From assembly GCA_965216695.1 (NCBI GenBank), contig OZ244212.1, positions 2,542,001 through 2,606,000 of the forward strand: a DNA stretch of 64,000 nt, in the 5' to 3' direction. Positions 17,372 to 26,798 of this stretch are shown here, piece by piece. This stretch comes from G965216695 sp965216695. GTDB lineage: Bacteria; Pseudomonadota; Gammaproteobacteria; Pseudomonadales; Azotimanducaceae. The position numbers were made by a program, and so were the translations under genes. Numbering within the stretch: the stretch's first letter is position 1; the number at the start of each line of letters is the position of its first letter. The notes below the pieces were generated by a model. That model did not search any database. It had not been told where the DNA came from and was given only the letters and a program-made list of their open reading frames with translations.

Positions 17372-20275
17372 CTAAGCGCTCGCGCTTGGAATAACCCTTA
17401 GCGCCTGCTGCTCCACAAGCTTTTTTGCTGAGCGCTCGTAGAAAACTACTTCGTCTTCGCGGCCAAGAAACCTCAGGCATTCCGCGACCGTCTCCGGCAC
17501 ACACGTTGGCCAGATGTTGGTGAACGCAATCCCTTCGTGGTACGCCGCTTCCAACCCGGGCATCAGCGCTTCCACCTGCTCCACCCGCCCCTTGTTGAGC
17601 GACGTGCGCGCAAGCAGACATACGCTGTTGATCACGGCCAGATTCGCGCTGTTTGACCGCTCCGTTCGATCCTGGATGTTGGTGAACACAGCATCGATAT
17701 CGTGATCGCCCTTCTGCAGATGCGTGCGCATCAACGGAATCATGTAGCCGCCGGTCTGCGTGTTGCGGAGTGTTGCATCATGTTCGAGCAGATCTACCGC
17801 TCGGCGTGCTTCGCCGAATCGTAAGTGTCGGCAGTGCCAGGATGCATAGGTCGAAACGATCTGCATCGCCGCCCATGCATAGCCCGACTCGCGCATCACG
17901 CGCACACCCTGCTCGAACAGGCCTTCCACGCGCTCGTCGTCACTCTTCACGGTGGCGATCGCCAGGTCGCACGCAATAGCGAGCGAATCCTCGCCGGTGT
18001 TGAGCTCGAATGCTGCGTCTGCACGGAGTTCTTCCAGCGTAAGCTCCGCGTCGTCTACCCGACCGAGCATGAACTGCGGCGTGAGCATGCGCTGCAGCGC
18101 TCGCGCTGCGGTGGCTTTGTCGCCCGCGCGGTCCGCATGAATTTTTGCGCGGCGGAACTGTCCGAGCGCATCACGGATGCGCATGGTGTTCATCAGTGCC
18201 AACCCGCTGGCCACGTGCGCTTTGGCGCGGTAATTGTGCAGCGGTTGGTCACCAAGCACCTGTTCAGCGCGCTTTGCGATCTGTATCGCGCGTTCGGGCT
18301 GTTTGGAAAGTTGATGGTGGAATGCGAGTGTCACGCAGATATCGCACGCCAACGCTTCGTCGCGTTGTGCAACCGCGGCCAGTGCGTCTTCCAGTGCAGC
18401 TACTTCCTGCTTGTCCGGCTCGTACGGCCGGAAATTGCGTACGATGCGCACTTTCTCGTTCAGCGCGGCGGCGTACGCCAGCAGATCGGTGGATTCCGTG
18501 TCCGCGATAATGGAATCCAGCAATTTGATCGCCGCCTCCTTGCTGCCATGTTGATGCAAACCGGTGGCAAGCGCCTGATTCACGCGGGTCTTCTGCCCAT
18601 CGGACAACCCCTTGTGCCCGGTTTCCCGGATGACGCGGGCGAACTGCACCACCTTATCCCAGGCGCCGATCCGGCGTGCCAGGTTCACCGCGGCGTAACA
18701 GGCTTCGCAAAGCACGGTCTTGTTGACGAGCGACTTGGCGAACCACAGGTGGCGGGCCAGTTCCAGCGTGTGCAGTTCGTCGTCGGCGAGTGCGGGCCGG
18801 TACAGGCGGTTAGCAATGTTCAGGTGCATGCGTGCCCGTCGTGCACTGCCCAGGCTACCGTAAAGCGTTGTGCGCACGTACGGATGGCGGAAGCGGAATC
18901 GGTCGCCGTCGGTGGAGATCAGGTCCGCGGATTCGGCATTCTCCAGTGCCGTAATGATGCGCCGTAAGCTTCGGTTTGGTAGCAGGGCCTGCATGTCATC
19001 GATCGTGAACTCACGGGCGAGTGCGGCGGCCACGTGCAACAGTGCGCGGGTGTCGCGGGGCGCGCGTTTTACGCGGTTCAGGTACAGATCGCTTACGGAG
19101 TGCGGTAGGTTTGCCGAGTCGACGTCTTGCGCCACGTCCGCTTGTCCGGAGGCGGTGTGCAGCAGTGTGTTCTCGGTCAGGTAATTTACGAGCTGCAGGA
19201 CATGCAGCGGATTGCCGTGAGAGTGTTGCCACACCACGTCGAGCAGTTCGCGCGACGGTTTTGCGCCAGCCAGTTCGGCCAACAGCCGTTCAGTGTCCTT
19301 ACGCTCGAGTGGCTCGATTGAGATCACCGTGCCGGACTCAAAGAAGGTTTCGTACGGAAAGGGCGAGCGGTCGGTGTCGGTGCCGCGGCGATGGCCGCAA
19401 ACGAACAGCATCTGTGCCGTGGCCTGGGCGGACGACTGGCGGATCAGATGTTCGATGAATTCGCACGAAAAACGGTCGGCCCAATGCACGTCGTCGACGA
19501 TCACGGCCACAGGCGTCGTGCGGCTGATCTTCACGAGCGCATTGGCCAGTTCCAGCACCCGCCGCATCGCAGGCTCGTCGCCGGCCTCGCCCGCGGTCCA
19601 ACGACGGTTCAGCGACTGGAAACGCGGCGCGAGTCCGCTGTCGTGTTGGGCCAGCTTGTCGAGGCTCAGCTGAAACAGGCTCATTACCGGCAACAGCGGC
19701 GTGTCGCTTCCCTCTGTGCACGCAGCGTTCAGCGTTAAAGCGCCGGCGGTCGACAGCGCGCGGCGCAACAGGTTCAGTTGTTCGGATTTGCCGACGCCGG
19801 GCGCGCCTTCAATCAGCACCAGCGAGGGCGATCCCTGGCTCGCCTGTTGGTATGCACCGGTCAACGAGTCCGCTGCGTATTCGCGGCCGATCAGCGTCAG
19901 CGCTGCCTTGTCGAACGTGGCTGGGGCCGCGGCGACAGGCACCACTTCGCCAGCGCGTTGGTAACAAAAATGTTGAAAGCCATCGTCGTTGCAGTCGAGG
20001 TCCGGCCGGTGCAGACCGAACACCCCCAGAATTGGGCCCCAGCGGCGTTTCGGAATGGCGAAAGACAGGGCGTCGTCACTGAGCGATGGCCTGGGAATCG
20101 GAAGATTGGAGTCGCGCCTGCGAAACCACGCTTCGACGCCGTGGCGCGAGATCTTTTCCCCGCTTTCGGTGAGCGCTTGCTGCAATTCCAGGCGGCTGCG
20201 CACCTGGGGATTCAACCCCATGTCCAGCATTGCCTGCAGCTTTACGGTGGTAAGTACACCCGATGTCTTATCCAT
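17372..20275 (-). CDS. Large AAA-type ATPase/TPR regulator with N-terminal HTH-like domain
   Basis: 967-residue protein with MalT/STAND-like architecture. Residues 1-60 look like a small helix-turn-helix (SGEKISRHGVEAWFRRR). An AAA_16-type NTPase follows, with Walker A GAPGVGKS at 157-164 and Walker B VIVDDVHWAD near 260. The remaining 500 residues are helical and TPR-like (RAIQIAKRAEQVLGDQPLHNYRAKAH). Such proteins switch on ATP binding after sensing a ligand or protein through the repeats. It is divergent from the haem peroxidase operon, 133 bases away, so it probably controls that operon. Unlike MalT the DNA-binding domain is at the N-terminus. Confidence 0.85.
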   Translation of the reverse strand: MDKTSGVLTTVKLQAMLDMGLNPQVRSRLELQQALTESGEKISRHGVEAWFRRRDSNLPIPRPSLSDDALSFAIPKRRWGPILGVFGLHRPDLDCNDDGFQHFCYQRAGEVVPVAAAPATFDKAALTLIGREYAADSLTGAYQQASQGSPSLVLIEGAPGVGKSEQLNLLRRALSTAGALTLNAACTEGSDTPLLPVMSLFQLSLDKLAQHDSGLAPRFQSLNRRWTAGEAGDEPAMRRVLELANALVKISRTTPVAVIVDDVHWADRFSCEFIEHLIRQSSAQATAQMLFVCGHRRGTDTDRSPFPYETFFESGTVISIEPLERKDTERLLAELAGAKPSRELLDVVWQHSHGNPLHVLQLVNYLTENTLLHTASGQADVAQDVDSANLPHSVSDLYLNRVKRAPRDTRALLHVAAALAREFTIDDMQALLPNRSLRRIITALENAESADLISTDGDRFRFRHPYVRTTLYGSLGSARRARMHLNIANRLYRPALADDELHTLELARHLWFAKSLVNKTVLCEACYAAVNLARRIGAWDKVVQFARVIRETGHKGLSDGQKTRVNQALATGLHQHGSKEAAIKLLDSIIADTESTDLLAYAAALNEKVRIVRNFRPYEPDKQEVAALEDALAAVAQRDEALACDICVTLAFHHQLSKQPERAIQIAKRAEQVLGDQPLHNYRAKAHVASGLALMNTMRIRDALGQFRRAKIHADRAGDKATAARALQRMLTPQFMLGRVDDAELTLEELRADAAFELNTGEDSLAIACDLAIATVKSDDERVEGLFEQGVRVMRESGYAWAAMQIVSTYASWHCRHLRFGEARRAVDLLEHDATLRNTQTGGYMIPLMRTHLQKGDHDIDAVFTNIQDRTERSNSANLAVINSVCLLARTSLNKGRVEQVEALMPGLEAAYHEGIAFTNIWPTCVPETVAECLRFLGREDEVVFYERSAKKLVEQQALRVIPSASA

Positions 20276-20408
20276 GACCCGAATTGCTTTTGTTGTCGTT
20301 GGCTTCGGGGGCGATCTGTCAACGTACTTAATCCTACTTGAACGCTGCTGGAGGGGGAAATGGCCGGGAGGAATAATTCCGTTCTACTAATCGGGGGGAG
20401 CCGCGCCG

Positions 20409-21776
20409 ATGCCTACATCGGCCGCCGTGCGTTTGTTTCCGGGTCTGCCGGCATGGCAGCCGGGCACGCCGCACACGCCTGAACAACTGGACGCCGCGAT
20501 TCGCGCGTACGCGGCGACGCTCTTTGCCGACACGCCCATAGACGCGTCGCGTGTACCGGCCGGTTATACCTATATAGGCCAGTTTGTTAACCACGACTTG
20601 ACGCACCGCCCCGATCCGAACGCGAACACGCTGCCGCGGCTGAACTTGAGCTGTGTGTATGGTCGCGGGCCGGACCTGCAGCCGGAGCTGTACACTACGT
20701 CGTCGAAGGGCAATGCGCAGGGCGGCGGGCAGGGCACGCCGTTTTATCTGGTGCTGGGCTCCGTTGCCGGTTCGAAGGAAACGGATCTGCCCAGAGCCGC
20801 TGACGGCACGGCGAAGATTGCCGACCCGCGCAACGATCAGCACATTATCCTGAGCCAGCTGCACCTGGCGTTCCTACGGTTGCACAACCGCGTGCTTCGC
20901 GCCTTCGCTGAAGGCCGGAAACCGGACCAGGCCGCGTTCGACCGCACGCGCGAAGCGATCGTGCGCACCTATCAGTATCTGCTGTGGAACGATTTCGTGG
21001 CGCGTCTGGTGCAACTGGATGCGTGGCAGAACACGCTGCGTGTTAGCGGCCCGGCGTTCGAAGTGCGCACGCGCATTCCCGGTGCGAACGGAGCCGTAAC
21101 CGGTATACCGGTGGAGTTCGAGATTGCAGCTTTTCGCTTTGGCCATGCAATGATCCGCCCGAGTTATCAGCTGAACCTGCCGCTCGCTGCGGACCGGCGG
21201 CTGCTCTTCAGTGTGAACGGCGAACCGGATCTGTCTGGCGGCAAGCCCTTGAAACGCGGGCAGAGCGTGCAGTGGGACTGGTTCCTGCAGTACGGCTCCT
21301 CGGCGGCGGGTTTTCCTCAGAAAGCGCGACGCATTCAACCCGTGTTGGCGGCTACGTTGGCGCTTGCGCCGGCGCGCCTCGGCGGCACCGTGTCCGTTGC
21401 CGAAGCCGATTTGTTGGCCGGAGTGTCGAACGACCTGCCCGCCGGGTCCGCTATTGCAACGGCGCTCGGCGAAGCGCCATTGGTGCCGACCGACGCGGAA
21501 GCGTTCACCGACACCTTGTGGATCTATCTGTTGCGCGAGGCGCGCGAACGCACCGTGGGCGAACGGCTGGGTCCCGTTGGCAGCGCGATCGTTGCCGAGA
21601 CGCTTGCGCGCGTGCTGCGCGATTCCGGCGAGTGGTTTGCCGCGGGTCCCGGCTGGCACCCGGGCATGGACGGTGTGCTGCACGAACGAGAAGGACAAAG
21701 CTGGGCGTTCACCGACCTGATACGCGCCAGCGGAGCGCCGGTGACCGCCGGCGACATCGACAAACTGGCAAAGTAG
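20409..21776 (+). CDS. Animal-type haem peroxidase family protein
   Basis: 455 residues of the peroxidase-cyclooxygenase (animal haem peroxidase) superfamily, which oxidises halides or organic substrates with hydrogen peroxide. The distal site is QFVNHDLTH with H62 and D63; the conserved DPRNDQHIILSQLHLAFLR segment is at about 139-157 with R141 as the likely catalytic arginine; the proximal haem ligand is H246 in FRFGHAMIRPSY. No signal peptide is visible, so a cytoplasmic location or unusual export is likely. GGGGGGAG precedes the ATG. It opens a three-gene operon facing the ATPase/TPR regulator. Confidence 0.88.
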   Translation: MPTSAAVRLFPGLPAWQPGTPHTPEQLDAAIRAYAATLFADTPIDASRVPAGYTYIGQFVNHDLTHRPDPNANTLPRLNLSCVYGRGPDLQPELYTTSSKGNAQGGGQGTPFYLVLGSVAGSKETDLPRAADGTAKIADPRNDQHIILSQLHLAFLRLHNRVLRAFAEGRKPDQAAFDRTREAIVRTYQYLLWNDFVARLVQLDAWQNTLRVSGPAFEVRTRIPGANGAVTGIPVEFEIAAFRFGHAMIRPSYQLNLPLAADRRLLFSVNGEPDLSGGKPLKRGQSVQWDWFLQYGSSAAGFPQKARRIQPVLAATLALAPARLGGTVSVAEADLLAGVSNDLPAGSAIATALGEAPLVPTDAEAFTDTLWIYLLREARERTVGERLGPVGSAIVAETLARVLRDSGEWFAAGPGWHPGMDGVLHEREGQSWAFTDLIRASGAPVTAGDIDKLAK

Positions 21777-21788
21777 GAGGGAATACAC

Positions 21789-22436
21789 ATGCCATTGATG
21801 CCATCCAGGTTTTCCAACCCGTGGATCAACACGGTGGTTTGCAACAAGCTGAACCCGATCAACGGTCCGGACTACGACGCGTTGCTCTTTGAGCTGGACG
21901 CACAAATTGCGAACGATCCGGATACGCCGGACCACGCGATCTTCCTGAAGACTGCGCCGGATCCACAGACGCAGCTGGCATACAACCAGTCGCTGGCACA
22001 CCTGCGTAAACACTGGTACGAGGACGGGCAGGGCTCGTACTGGCCGAAGATCGATGGGCGCAAATACATCCTGCACAGCGCCATGCGTGAGTTGATTACG
22101 CGGCTGCGCGACAACCCGCGTTCGTGTTCCATCTTCTGGATCTGCGATCATCAGTCGAAGAAGTACCGGTCGTTTCAGGCCGGTATTTTCGACGAGCCGA
22201 CGCACGTTACGTTGACGGTTCTGACACCGTGGGTCGACTACGGCCGTTTACCCGCCGCCGACACCATGAGCGAGCATGTGTTCGTCGTATCCGACGAAGA
22301 TGCGGCCGATGAAATTGTGGATGAATCGGCGGATCAAGGACTCTCCGAGCCGGTGAAGAACACGCCCACGTGCCATCTGGTGGATGTGTCGAACGGTGTA
22401 TGGTTGACCGAGGTGCATACCGTGAAGCAGCCTTGA
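21789..22436 (+). CDS. Unknown protein between haem peroxidase and MBL protein
   Basis: 215 residues, 12 bases after the peroxidase stop with AGGAGG upstream. The N-terminal half is rich in aromatic residues and contains WINTVVCNKLNP and KHWYEDGQGSYWPKIDG; the C-terminal part is acidic (SDEDAADEIVDESAD). There is no signal peptide or membrane helix. I do not recognise the family. Tight linkage suggests that it is a partner or substrate carrier of the peroxidase. Confidence 0.75.
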   Translation: MPLMPSRFSNPWINTVVCNKLNPINGPDYDALLFELDAQIANDPDTPDHAIFLKTAPDPQTQLAYNQSLAHLRKHWYEDGQGSYWPKIDGRKYILHSAMRELITRLRDNPRSCSIFWICDHQSKKYRSFQAGIFDEPTHVTLTVLTPWVDYGRLPAADTMSEHVFVVSDEDAADEIVDESADQGLSEPVKNTPTCHLVDVSNGVWLTEVHTVKQP

Positions 22437-22460
22437 CGCACTGATCGCAAGGTAAACCTC

Positions 22461-22485
22461 CGGGCGCCGGACCTTCCGGCGCCCG
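22461..22485 (+). other. Perfect GC-rich hairpin inside the peroxidase operon
   Basis: CGGGCGCCGG and CCGGCGCCCG form a perfect 10-base-pair stem with a 5-base loop (ACCTT). No T-run follows, and the MBL gene starts 23 bases later with its own ribosome binding site. It may set the amount of downstream message or act as a partial terminator. Confidence 0.5.
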
Positions 22486-22508
22486 GGTGCCAGAACACGG
22501 AGGGACTC

Positions 22509-23969
22509 GTGCAGATTCGTCATATCAACAAGAAATCGTCCGGCAAGAACCGCTTCGTTGCCCCGCTCTTTCGCGACGCCACCGGCGACGACGAGAAGAA
22601 AGAGCTGCTGTGGGGCGACAGAGTGCAGGTGTTGGACGATTCCGAGCCCAGAACGAAGGTCAAAGCGCGCGGTGTGGAAGGCTTCGTTACGAAAAACCGG
22701 CTTTCCTCCACATCGCTTCTGGAGTTGTATTTCATCGATGTCGGCCAGGGCGACGGGGTGTTGATCCGCACGCCCGATCACCGCCACATCATGATCGACG
22801 GTGGCTGGCCGCGGAAGTCGCAACCCACGGGGAAGAACGCAGCGGATTTCGTCGACTGGAAGTTCGTGAAGGATTACGGCGGCGATACGATCCTGATCGA
22901 CGCGATGATTTGTTCTCATAACGACCAGGACCACTACGGCGGGTTGTGGAACCTGTTGGATGCGGCGGATATAGGTGAACTCGATGCGGATCACGTCCGG
23001 GTCGAGCAGTTCTATCACGCCGGATTGTCGTGGTGGAAAAAGTCGGGCGGTGGGCGAACACTTGGGCCCTCCGCTACGACCACGCAAGGTGATATGTGGA
23101 CGCGCCTGCTGAGCGACCGCGCCTCCATCGTCGACGGCTTGAAGACTTCGGGTAGCCAGCCAAAGTTGCAGGGCGAATGGGCAGACTTTCTGCGAGCGGT
23201 ACGTGATGCAGTTCGTTCCAACGGTACATCGACGCCGGTGCAGCGTCTGGACAGCGCAACCGGCTCTTTGCCTGGATTCACGACCTCAGACCTCGATATC
23301 CAGGTACTGGCGCCGGTAGCGTTCGAAGTGGCGGGTAATCCGGCGATTCGCAAGTTCGGCAGCAAAGAGAGCATCAACACAAACGGCAACAGCGTACTGT
23401 TGCGTTTGGATTACAAGAAAGTACGGGTGTTGCTCACCGGAGACCTGAACACTAAGATCCAGCAGTCGCTGCTGGCTGACTATGCGGGTGAAACGGGCGA
23501 GTTCGCGGCCGATGTGGCGAAGGCGTGCCACCATGGCAGCGGTGATGTATCGCTTAAGTTTCTGGAAACGATCGAACCCGCATGCACGGTAATCTCCTCC
23601 GGTGATAGCGAAGGTCATGATCATCCCAAGCCGCAGATTGTTGCCGCCAGCGGCATTACCGGTCACCGAACGGTAGATGGCGATCGGCTGCTTACCCCGC
23701 TCGTGTATTCGACGGAACTCGCGCGGTCCGTTCCGCTGGGTACGGTGACGAAGATTGAAGAGCTGAGCCCTAACACGGGGAACGTAACGGAGACGTTCCA
23801 TGCGAATGAGTTGGAGAACCTCCGAACGCGCTACGAAGTGATTCTCTCGGGCGATCGTAATCCGCGAAAACGCACCAGTAACCTGGAAGAGCGTAAGATT
23901 GCGGACAAGACCACATACGGTCTTATCAACGTACGCACGGATGGCGAAACGACATGTGTGCCGCGTTGA
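22509..23969 (+). CDS. SH3-like plus metallo-beta-lactamase-fold protein (ComEC-related)
   Basis: 486 residues starting at GTG, supported by CGGAGG upstream. Residues 1-65 resemble a bacterial SH3 domain (LLWGDRVQVLDDSEPRTKVKARG). The rest is a ComEC/Rec2-type metallo-beta-lactamase fold: FIDVGQGDGVLI, the metal site SHNDQDHYGG (H137, D139, D141, H142), LLTGDLN (D312), ACHHGSGD (H341) and SSGDSEGHDHP (H370). ComEC membrane parts are absent, so it is a soluble hydrolase, possibly acting on nucleic acids or nucleotides. Last gene of the operon. Confidence 0.85.
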   Translation: MQIRHINKKSSGKNRFVAPLFRDATGDDEKKELLWGDRVQVLDDSEPRTKVKARGVEGFVTKNRLSSTSLLELYFIDVGQGDGVLIRTPDHRHIMIDGGWPRKSQPTGKNAADFVDWKFVKDYGGDTILIDAMICSHNDQDHYGGLWNLLDAADIGELDADHVRVEQFYHAGLSWWKKSGGGRTLGPSATTTQGDMWTRLLSDRASIVDGLKTSGSQPKLQGEWADFLRAVRDAVRSNGTSTPVQRLDSATGSLPGFTTSDLDIQVLAPVAFEVAGNPAIRKFGSKESINTNGNSVLLRLDYKKVRVLLTGDLNTKIQQSLLADYAGETGEFAADVAKACHHGSGDVSLKFLETIEPACTVISSGDSEGHDHPKPQIVAASGITGHRTVDGDRLLTPLVYSTELARSVPLGTVTKIEELSPNTGNVTETFHANELENLRTRYEVILSGDRNPRKRTSNLEERKIADKTTYGLINVRTDGETTCVPR

Positions 23970-23978
23970 ACGAGAAGA

Positions 23979-23999
23979 ACTCAACGTGGAACGTTGAGT
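23979..23999. terminator. Bidirectional hairpin between convergent genes
   Basis: ACTCAACG and CGTTGAGT form a perfect 8-base-pair stem with a 5-base loop, between the MBL gene and the convergent lipoprotein gene. No clear T-run on either side, so strength is uncertain. Confidence 0.5.
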
Positions 24000-24079
24000 C
24001 GTTCAAAAGCCGGTTCTAGGGGGTTGCGCGCAACGCAATGAGTTGCCTGCGTCTTGATATTCCTCGAGCCGCTCGTTCG

Positions 24080-24679
24080 TCAGCGACTCGCACGAGCGCT
24101 GTCTACCACCGCCTGAACGGCCGGGGTGTGCTTTTCGAAGTAGTGCGTCTCTGCTGCAACGTAAAGCAGCGCGTATAAGGCGTCGTCACGTAGGAACGCG
24201 CTTACGCTGCCACGCTTGGTTGGCTCTTCCGACGAGGTCACTTTCAGATCGAAGGCGAGACCACGGTTGCCGTCTACGTTCATCGGACGCAGGTTGCTCG
24301 TTTCCACGAGAGCGCCGCTACCGTAGAAGCGTGACAATGTCGTCTGCACCAGTTCCTGGAGTTCGTTTGGCAACATTTCCTTGCGAAACGTTGGATACGC
24401 CAGCGCTTTGTCGCTCGACTTGAACAGCGTCTGCTCGTGCTTGATGGGTCCTATCAGGATAAGCTGGTCAAGACGCATACCATCGCGTGTCCAGATTGAA
24501 CCGGGTGCGTGAATGTGCATGGTCGATACGCCCGGCGCTGCGTTCCATGAGGCGTCGGAAGCCGTCACCGACATGCCGGCCACCTGTTGCGCGCCCGGGG
24601 TAACCGGTGAAAACTGCGTGGAGACGCAACCCGCCAACGCCAGAAGAATCAGCGGTGCAAACAGTTTGGTCGCGGGCAT
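24080..24679 (-). CDS. Lipoprotein of unknown function
   Basis: 199 residues from the ATG that begins a lipoprotein signal peptide (LFAPLILLALAGCVST; lipobox LAGC at about residue 18). The start overlaps the stop of the upstream M48 peptidase gene as TAATG, so translation is coupled. The mature part has a mixed alpha/beta pattern and no cysteine clusters (LIGPIKHEQTLFKSSDKALAYPTFRKEM). A longer upstream frame is only the shadow of the peptidase gene. Probably an envelope partner of the peptidase. Confidence 0.82.
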   Translation of the reverse strand: MPATKLFAPLILLALAGCVSTQFSPVTPGAQQVAGMSVTASDASWNAAPGVSTMHIHAPGSIWTRDGMRLDQLILIGPIKHEQTLFKSSDKALAYPTFRKEMLPNELQELVQTTLSRFYGSGALVETSNLRPMNVDGNRGLAFDLKVTSSEEPTKRGSVSAFLRDDALYALLYVAAETHYFEKHTPAVQAVVDSARASR

Positions 24680-25869
24680 TACCAGCCTCCTTGTATGTAG
24701 AATTCGATCATCTCGCGGTCCGCCGCTTCGGGTCGGCGGTCCAAGTAGTCTCTTAGCAGTTCTGTGGCACGCTCTTTGTCGCCGTGCTTCAGTTCCAGAT
24801 ACCCGAGTTCGCGTAGCGCGTTGACATTGGGCGGGTCGGCGGCGACCGCGGCCCGATACGCTTCCATGGCGTGTTCGTGATCTCCGGCACCGCGCCGGAG
24901 CCGCCAAGCTTCGCCGCGGTAGAAGTTCACGTCCGCTGCATGGATCCCCATCGCGGCGTGGCGGTCCAGCATGCTGGAGAGCCGTCCGAAGTCGCCGTGG
25001 CTCACCTGAATGTCCATCAGGTCTTGGTACTGCGTTTGCAGTACGCGTGCGAAATCATCGTGAGGACGCGTTGTAGTGGGGTTGGTTCCGGGCGTGTCGA
25101 CCTGCATTGTTTTGGCAAGGGCCTCGAGCCGTCGTTGGCGTTTCTGTGGCGCGGGATGGCTGGATAGAAAGCCTGCATCCTTTGGATACTTCACCAGCGC
25201 GCGCCGCTCTTCTTCGATCACCCATGCCCATACGTTGGCGGCTGCACGGGGATCCATGCCAGTGCGCTGCATGAAGTGCGTGCCGATTACGTCCGCTTCC
25301 GACTCCTGCGATCGGCTGAATCCCATCACCGACGCCACAGCGATCAGTTCCGGAATGCCCGCGCCGCCTAGACCCGCGCCGATCACCATGCCCATAGCAA
25401 GGCGGTTTTTTGCTGCACGAAAGCGTTTCAGGGAATGGGCCTGGGTGTAGTGGGCCAGCTCATGGCCGAGCACGGCAGCCAGTTCGTCTGTCGATGTAAC
25501 CCGAACGAGCAATCCCGAGTGAACGATCATTACACCGTTGGGCGCCATACTCGCATTGAAGTGGGGGTTCTTGAGCACGTACACGCGAAGGTCGTCGCAG
25601 TAGTCGTCTGCAATACGGCATGCCGTTTGTTTCACGTAGGCGTCGAGCTCGGTACCGTCGATAAGTAGTGGCGATCGCTTGATTGTAGACTCTGCTGATT
25701 GCATCTCCATCCATATGCCCTGCTCGTCCCACTTGGTGTTGGCATCCGGCGCGTATCCCGGCGGTATTACGGTCTCGAACGTGGGGCGGGCATCTGCCAG
25801 AGGTACATGAATGGCCGCGACGAGGATCGTGATTCCTGCAAAGTGGGAAAGTTGACGGGCGAACGACAT
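24679..25869 (-). CDS. Exported M48-family zinc metalloprotease with C-terminal repeats
   Basis: 396 residues: export signal (about residues 1-27), peptidase M48 domain with zinc-binding HELAH at 136-140 and the third ligand in QESEAD near 192, and a C-terminal TPR-like region from about 300 (AYRAAVAADPPNVNALRELGYLELKHG). This resembles BepA/LoiP-type envelope proteases that help outer-membrane protein assembly. It lies between two lipoprotein genes on the same strand, 7 bases downstream of the first and overlapping the second. Confidence 0.9.
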   Translation of the reverse strand: MSFARQLSHFAGITILVAAIHVPLADARPTFETVIPPGYAPDANTKWDEQGIWMEMQSAESTIKRSPLLIDGTELDAYVKQTACRIADDYCDDLRVYVLKNPHFNASMAPNGVMIVHSGLLVRVTSTDELAAVLGHELAHYTQAHSLKRFRAAKNRLAMGMVIGAGLGGAGIPELIAVASVMGFSRSQESEADVIGTHFMQRTGMDPRAAANVWAWVIEEERRALVKYPKDAGFLSSHPAPQKRQRRLEALAKTMQVDTPGTNPTTTRPHDDFARVLQTQYQDLMDIQVSHGDFGRLSSMLDRHAAMGIHAADVNFYRGEAWRLRRGAGDHEHAMEAYRAAVAADPPNVNALRELGYLELKHGDKERATELLRDYLDRRPEAADREMIEFYIQGGW

Positions 25870-25876
25870 TACGCGG

Positions 25877-26587
25877 CTACTGCTGGTCCAGGTCTTTCAG
25901 AAGTTGGGTAACGAGTTTGGTTGCGCCCTCGGGTTTGCGCATGTCGCCTTGCGTTGCCGGAGTGTTGTTGAACCAGACTACGTTTCCGGTGTTGAGGTCC
26001 ACCAGTGAGGCAAAACCACCCTGGTGACCCGTGTAGATGGACGCGCCTAAAGCGGCTGCAAACACTGCCATGCCGATGCGACCCCCTCCGGCTTGATAGT
26101 CCCGGTAGTTTACGAACAGTGCGTACTGACTGTCCGGGTTCAATGTCATTTGATGCACACCATCCCCCAGGCTCCAATCGAACGCACCTCTTTTAGCGGG
26201 TAACTTGATCGCGCCGTAGTGATTTTCCAGAATTGTCTGGCCAACAGCGGAGTGCAGCTTGTTGTATTCCACAGCATAATCAGACATCTCGGGCCTGCTC
26301 TGGACGGCCAGATTCAGGTTCTGCTCAGATGCGTAGGCGCGAAGTGCAGCCAGAAACTCCCGGTTGGCGGACTCTGTCCACTCGGCAATCGGTTCCGTGA
26401 TGCCGCTTGCGGTTACCCGAAAGTACTTTATGTCCGGTGGCATCAGAACGATATTGGCGTTGGTGTCGAGCCCTGTGAATTCTTGATTCGTTGAGACGGT
26501 AGTAACACATCCGCTTAGCAGGATCGTTGCCAACAGAAGACAGCAACTTGTCCATGTCGAATTGAGTATTGAGTTCACCCGGCGCAT
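25877..26587 (-). CDS. Lipoprotein of unknown function
   Basis: 236 residues. The ATG with GGGAGG upstream is used rather than the longer frame. The signal peptide is lipoprotein-like (CCLLLATILLSGCVTT). The mature domain contains TGLDTNANIVLMPPDIKYF and later a Gly/Ala-rich hydrophobic stretch (GRIGMAVFAAALGASIYTG), then WFNNTPATQGDMRKPEGA, a pattern seen in predicted envelope lipoproteins with a beta-rich fold. First gene of a three-gene run with the M48 protease. Confidence 0.8.
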   Translation of the reverse strand: MRRVNSILNSTWTSCCLLLATILLSGCVTTVSTNQEFTGLDTNANIVLMPPDIKYFRVTASGITEPIAEWTESANREFLAALRAYASEQNLNLAVQSRPEMSDYAVEYNKLHSAVGQTILENHYGAIKLPAKRGAFDWSLGDGVHQMTLNPDSQYALFVNYRDYQAGGGRIGMAVFAAALGASIYTGHQGGFASLVDLNTGNVVWFNNTPATQGDMRKPEGATKLVTQLLKDLDQQ

Positions 26588-26798
26588 GTTTCGCCTCCCA
26601 GCCTGTGTGATGGGTCTTACGCGTGGCCGTTGAAGCGGGCACAGCGCATCTGTCACAGCAGCTTACGCCAGTATGCCGCTTGGTTGAAGTCGCTGCTTTG
26701 GCGTGGCGTACGAACGACAGGCAAACTGTGTCACAGTCGACTAAATTGGAGGCGTGACATCACGATGACATTGGTGAGGCCCGCGCGAAGGCCGCAGG

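Noticed and set aside
20874..22205. 443-residue minus-strand frame opposite the haem peroxidase operon
   Set aside because: Arg-rich shadow without any family signature, crossing two well-supported genes.
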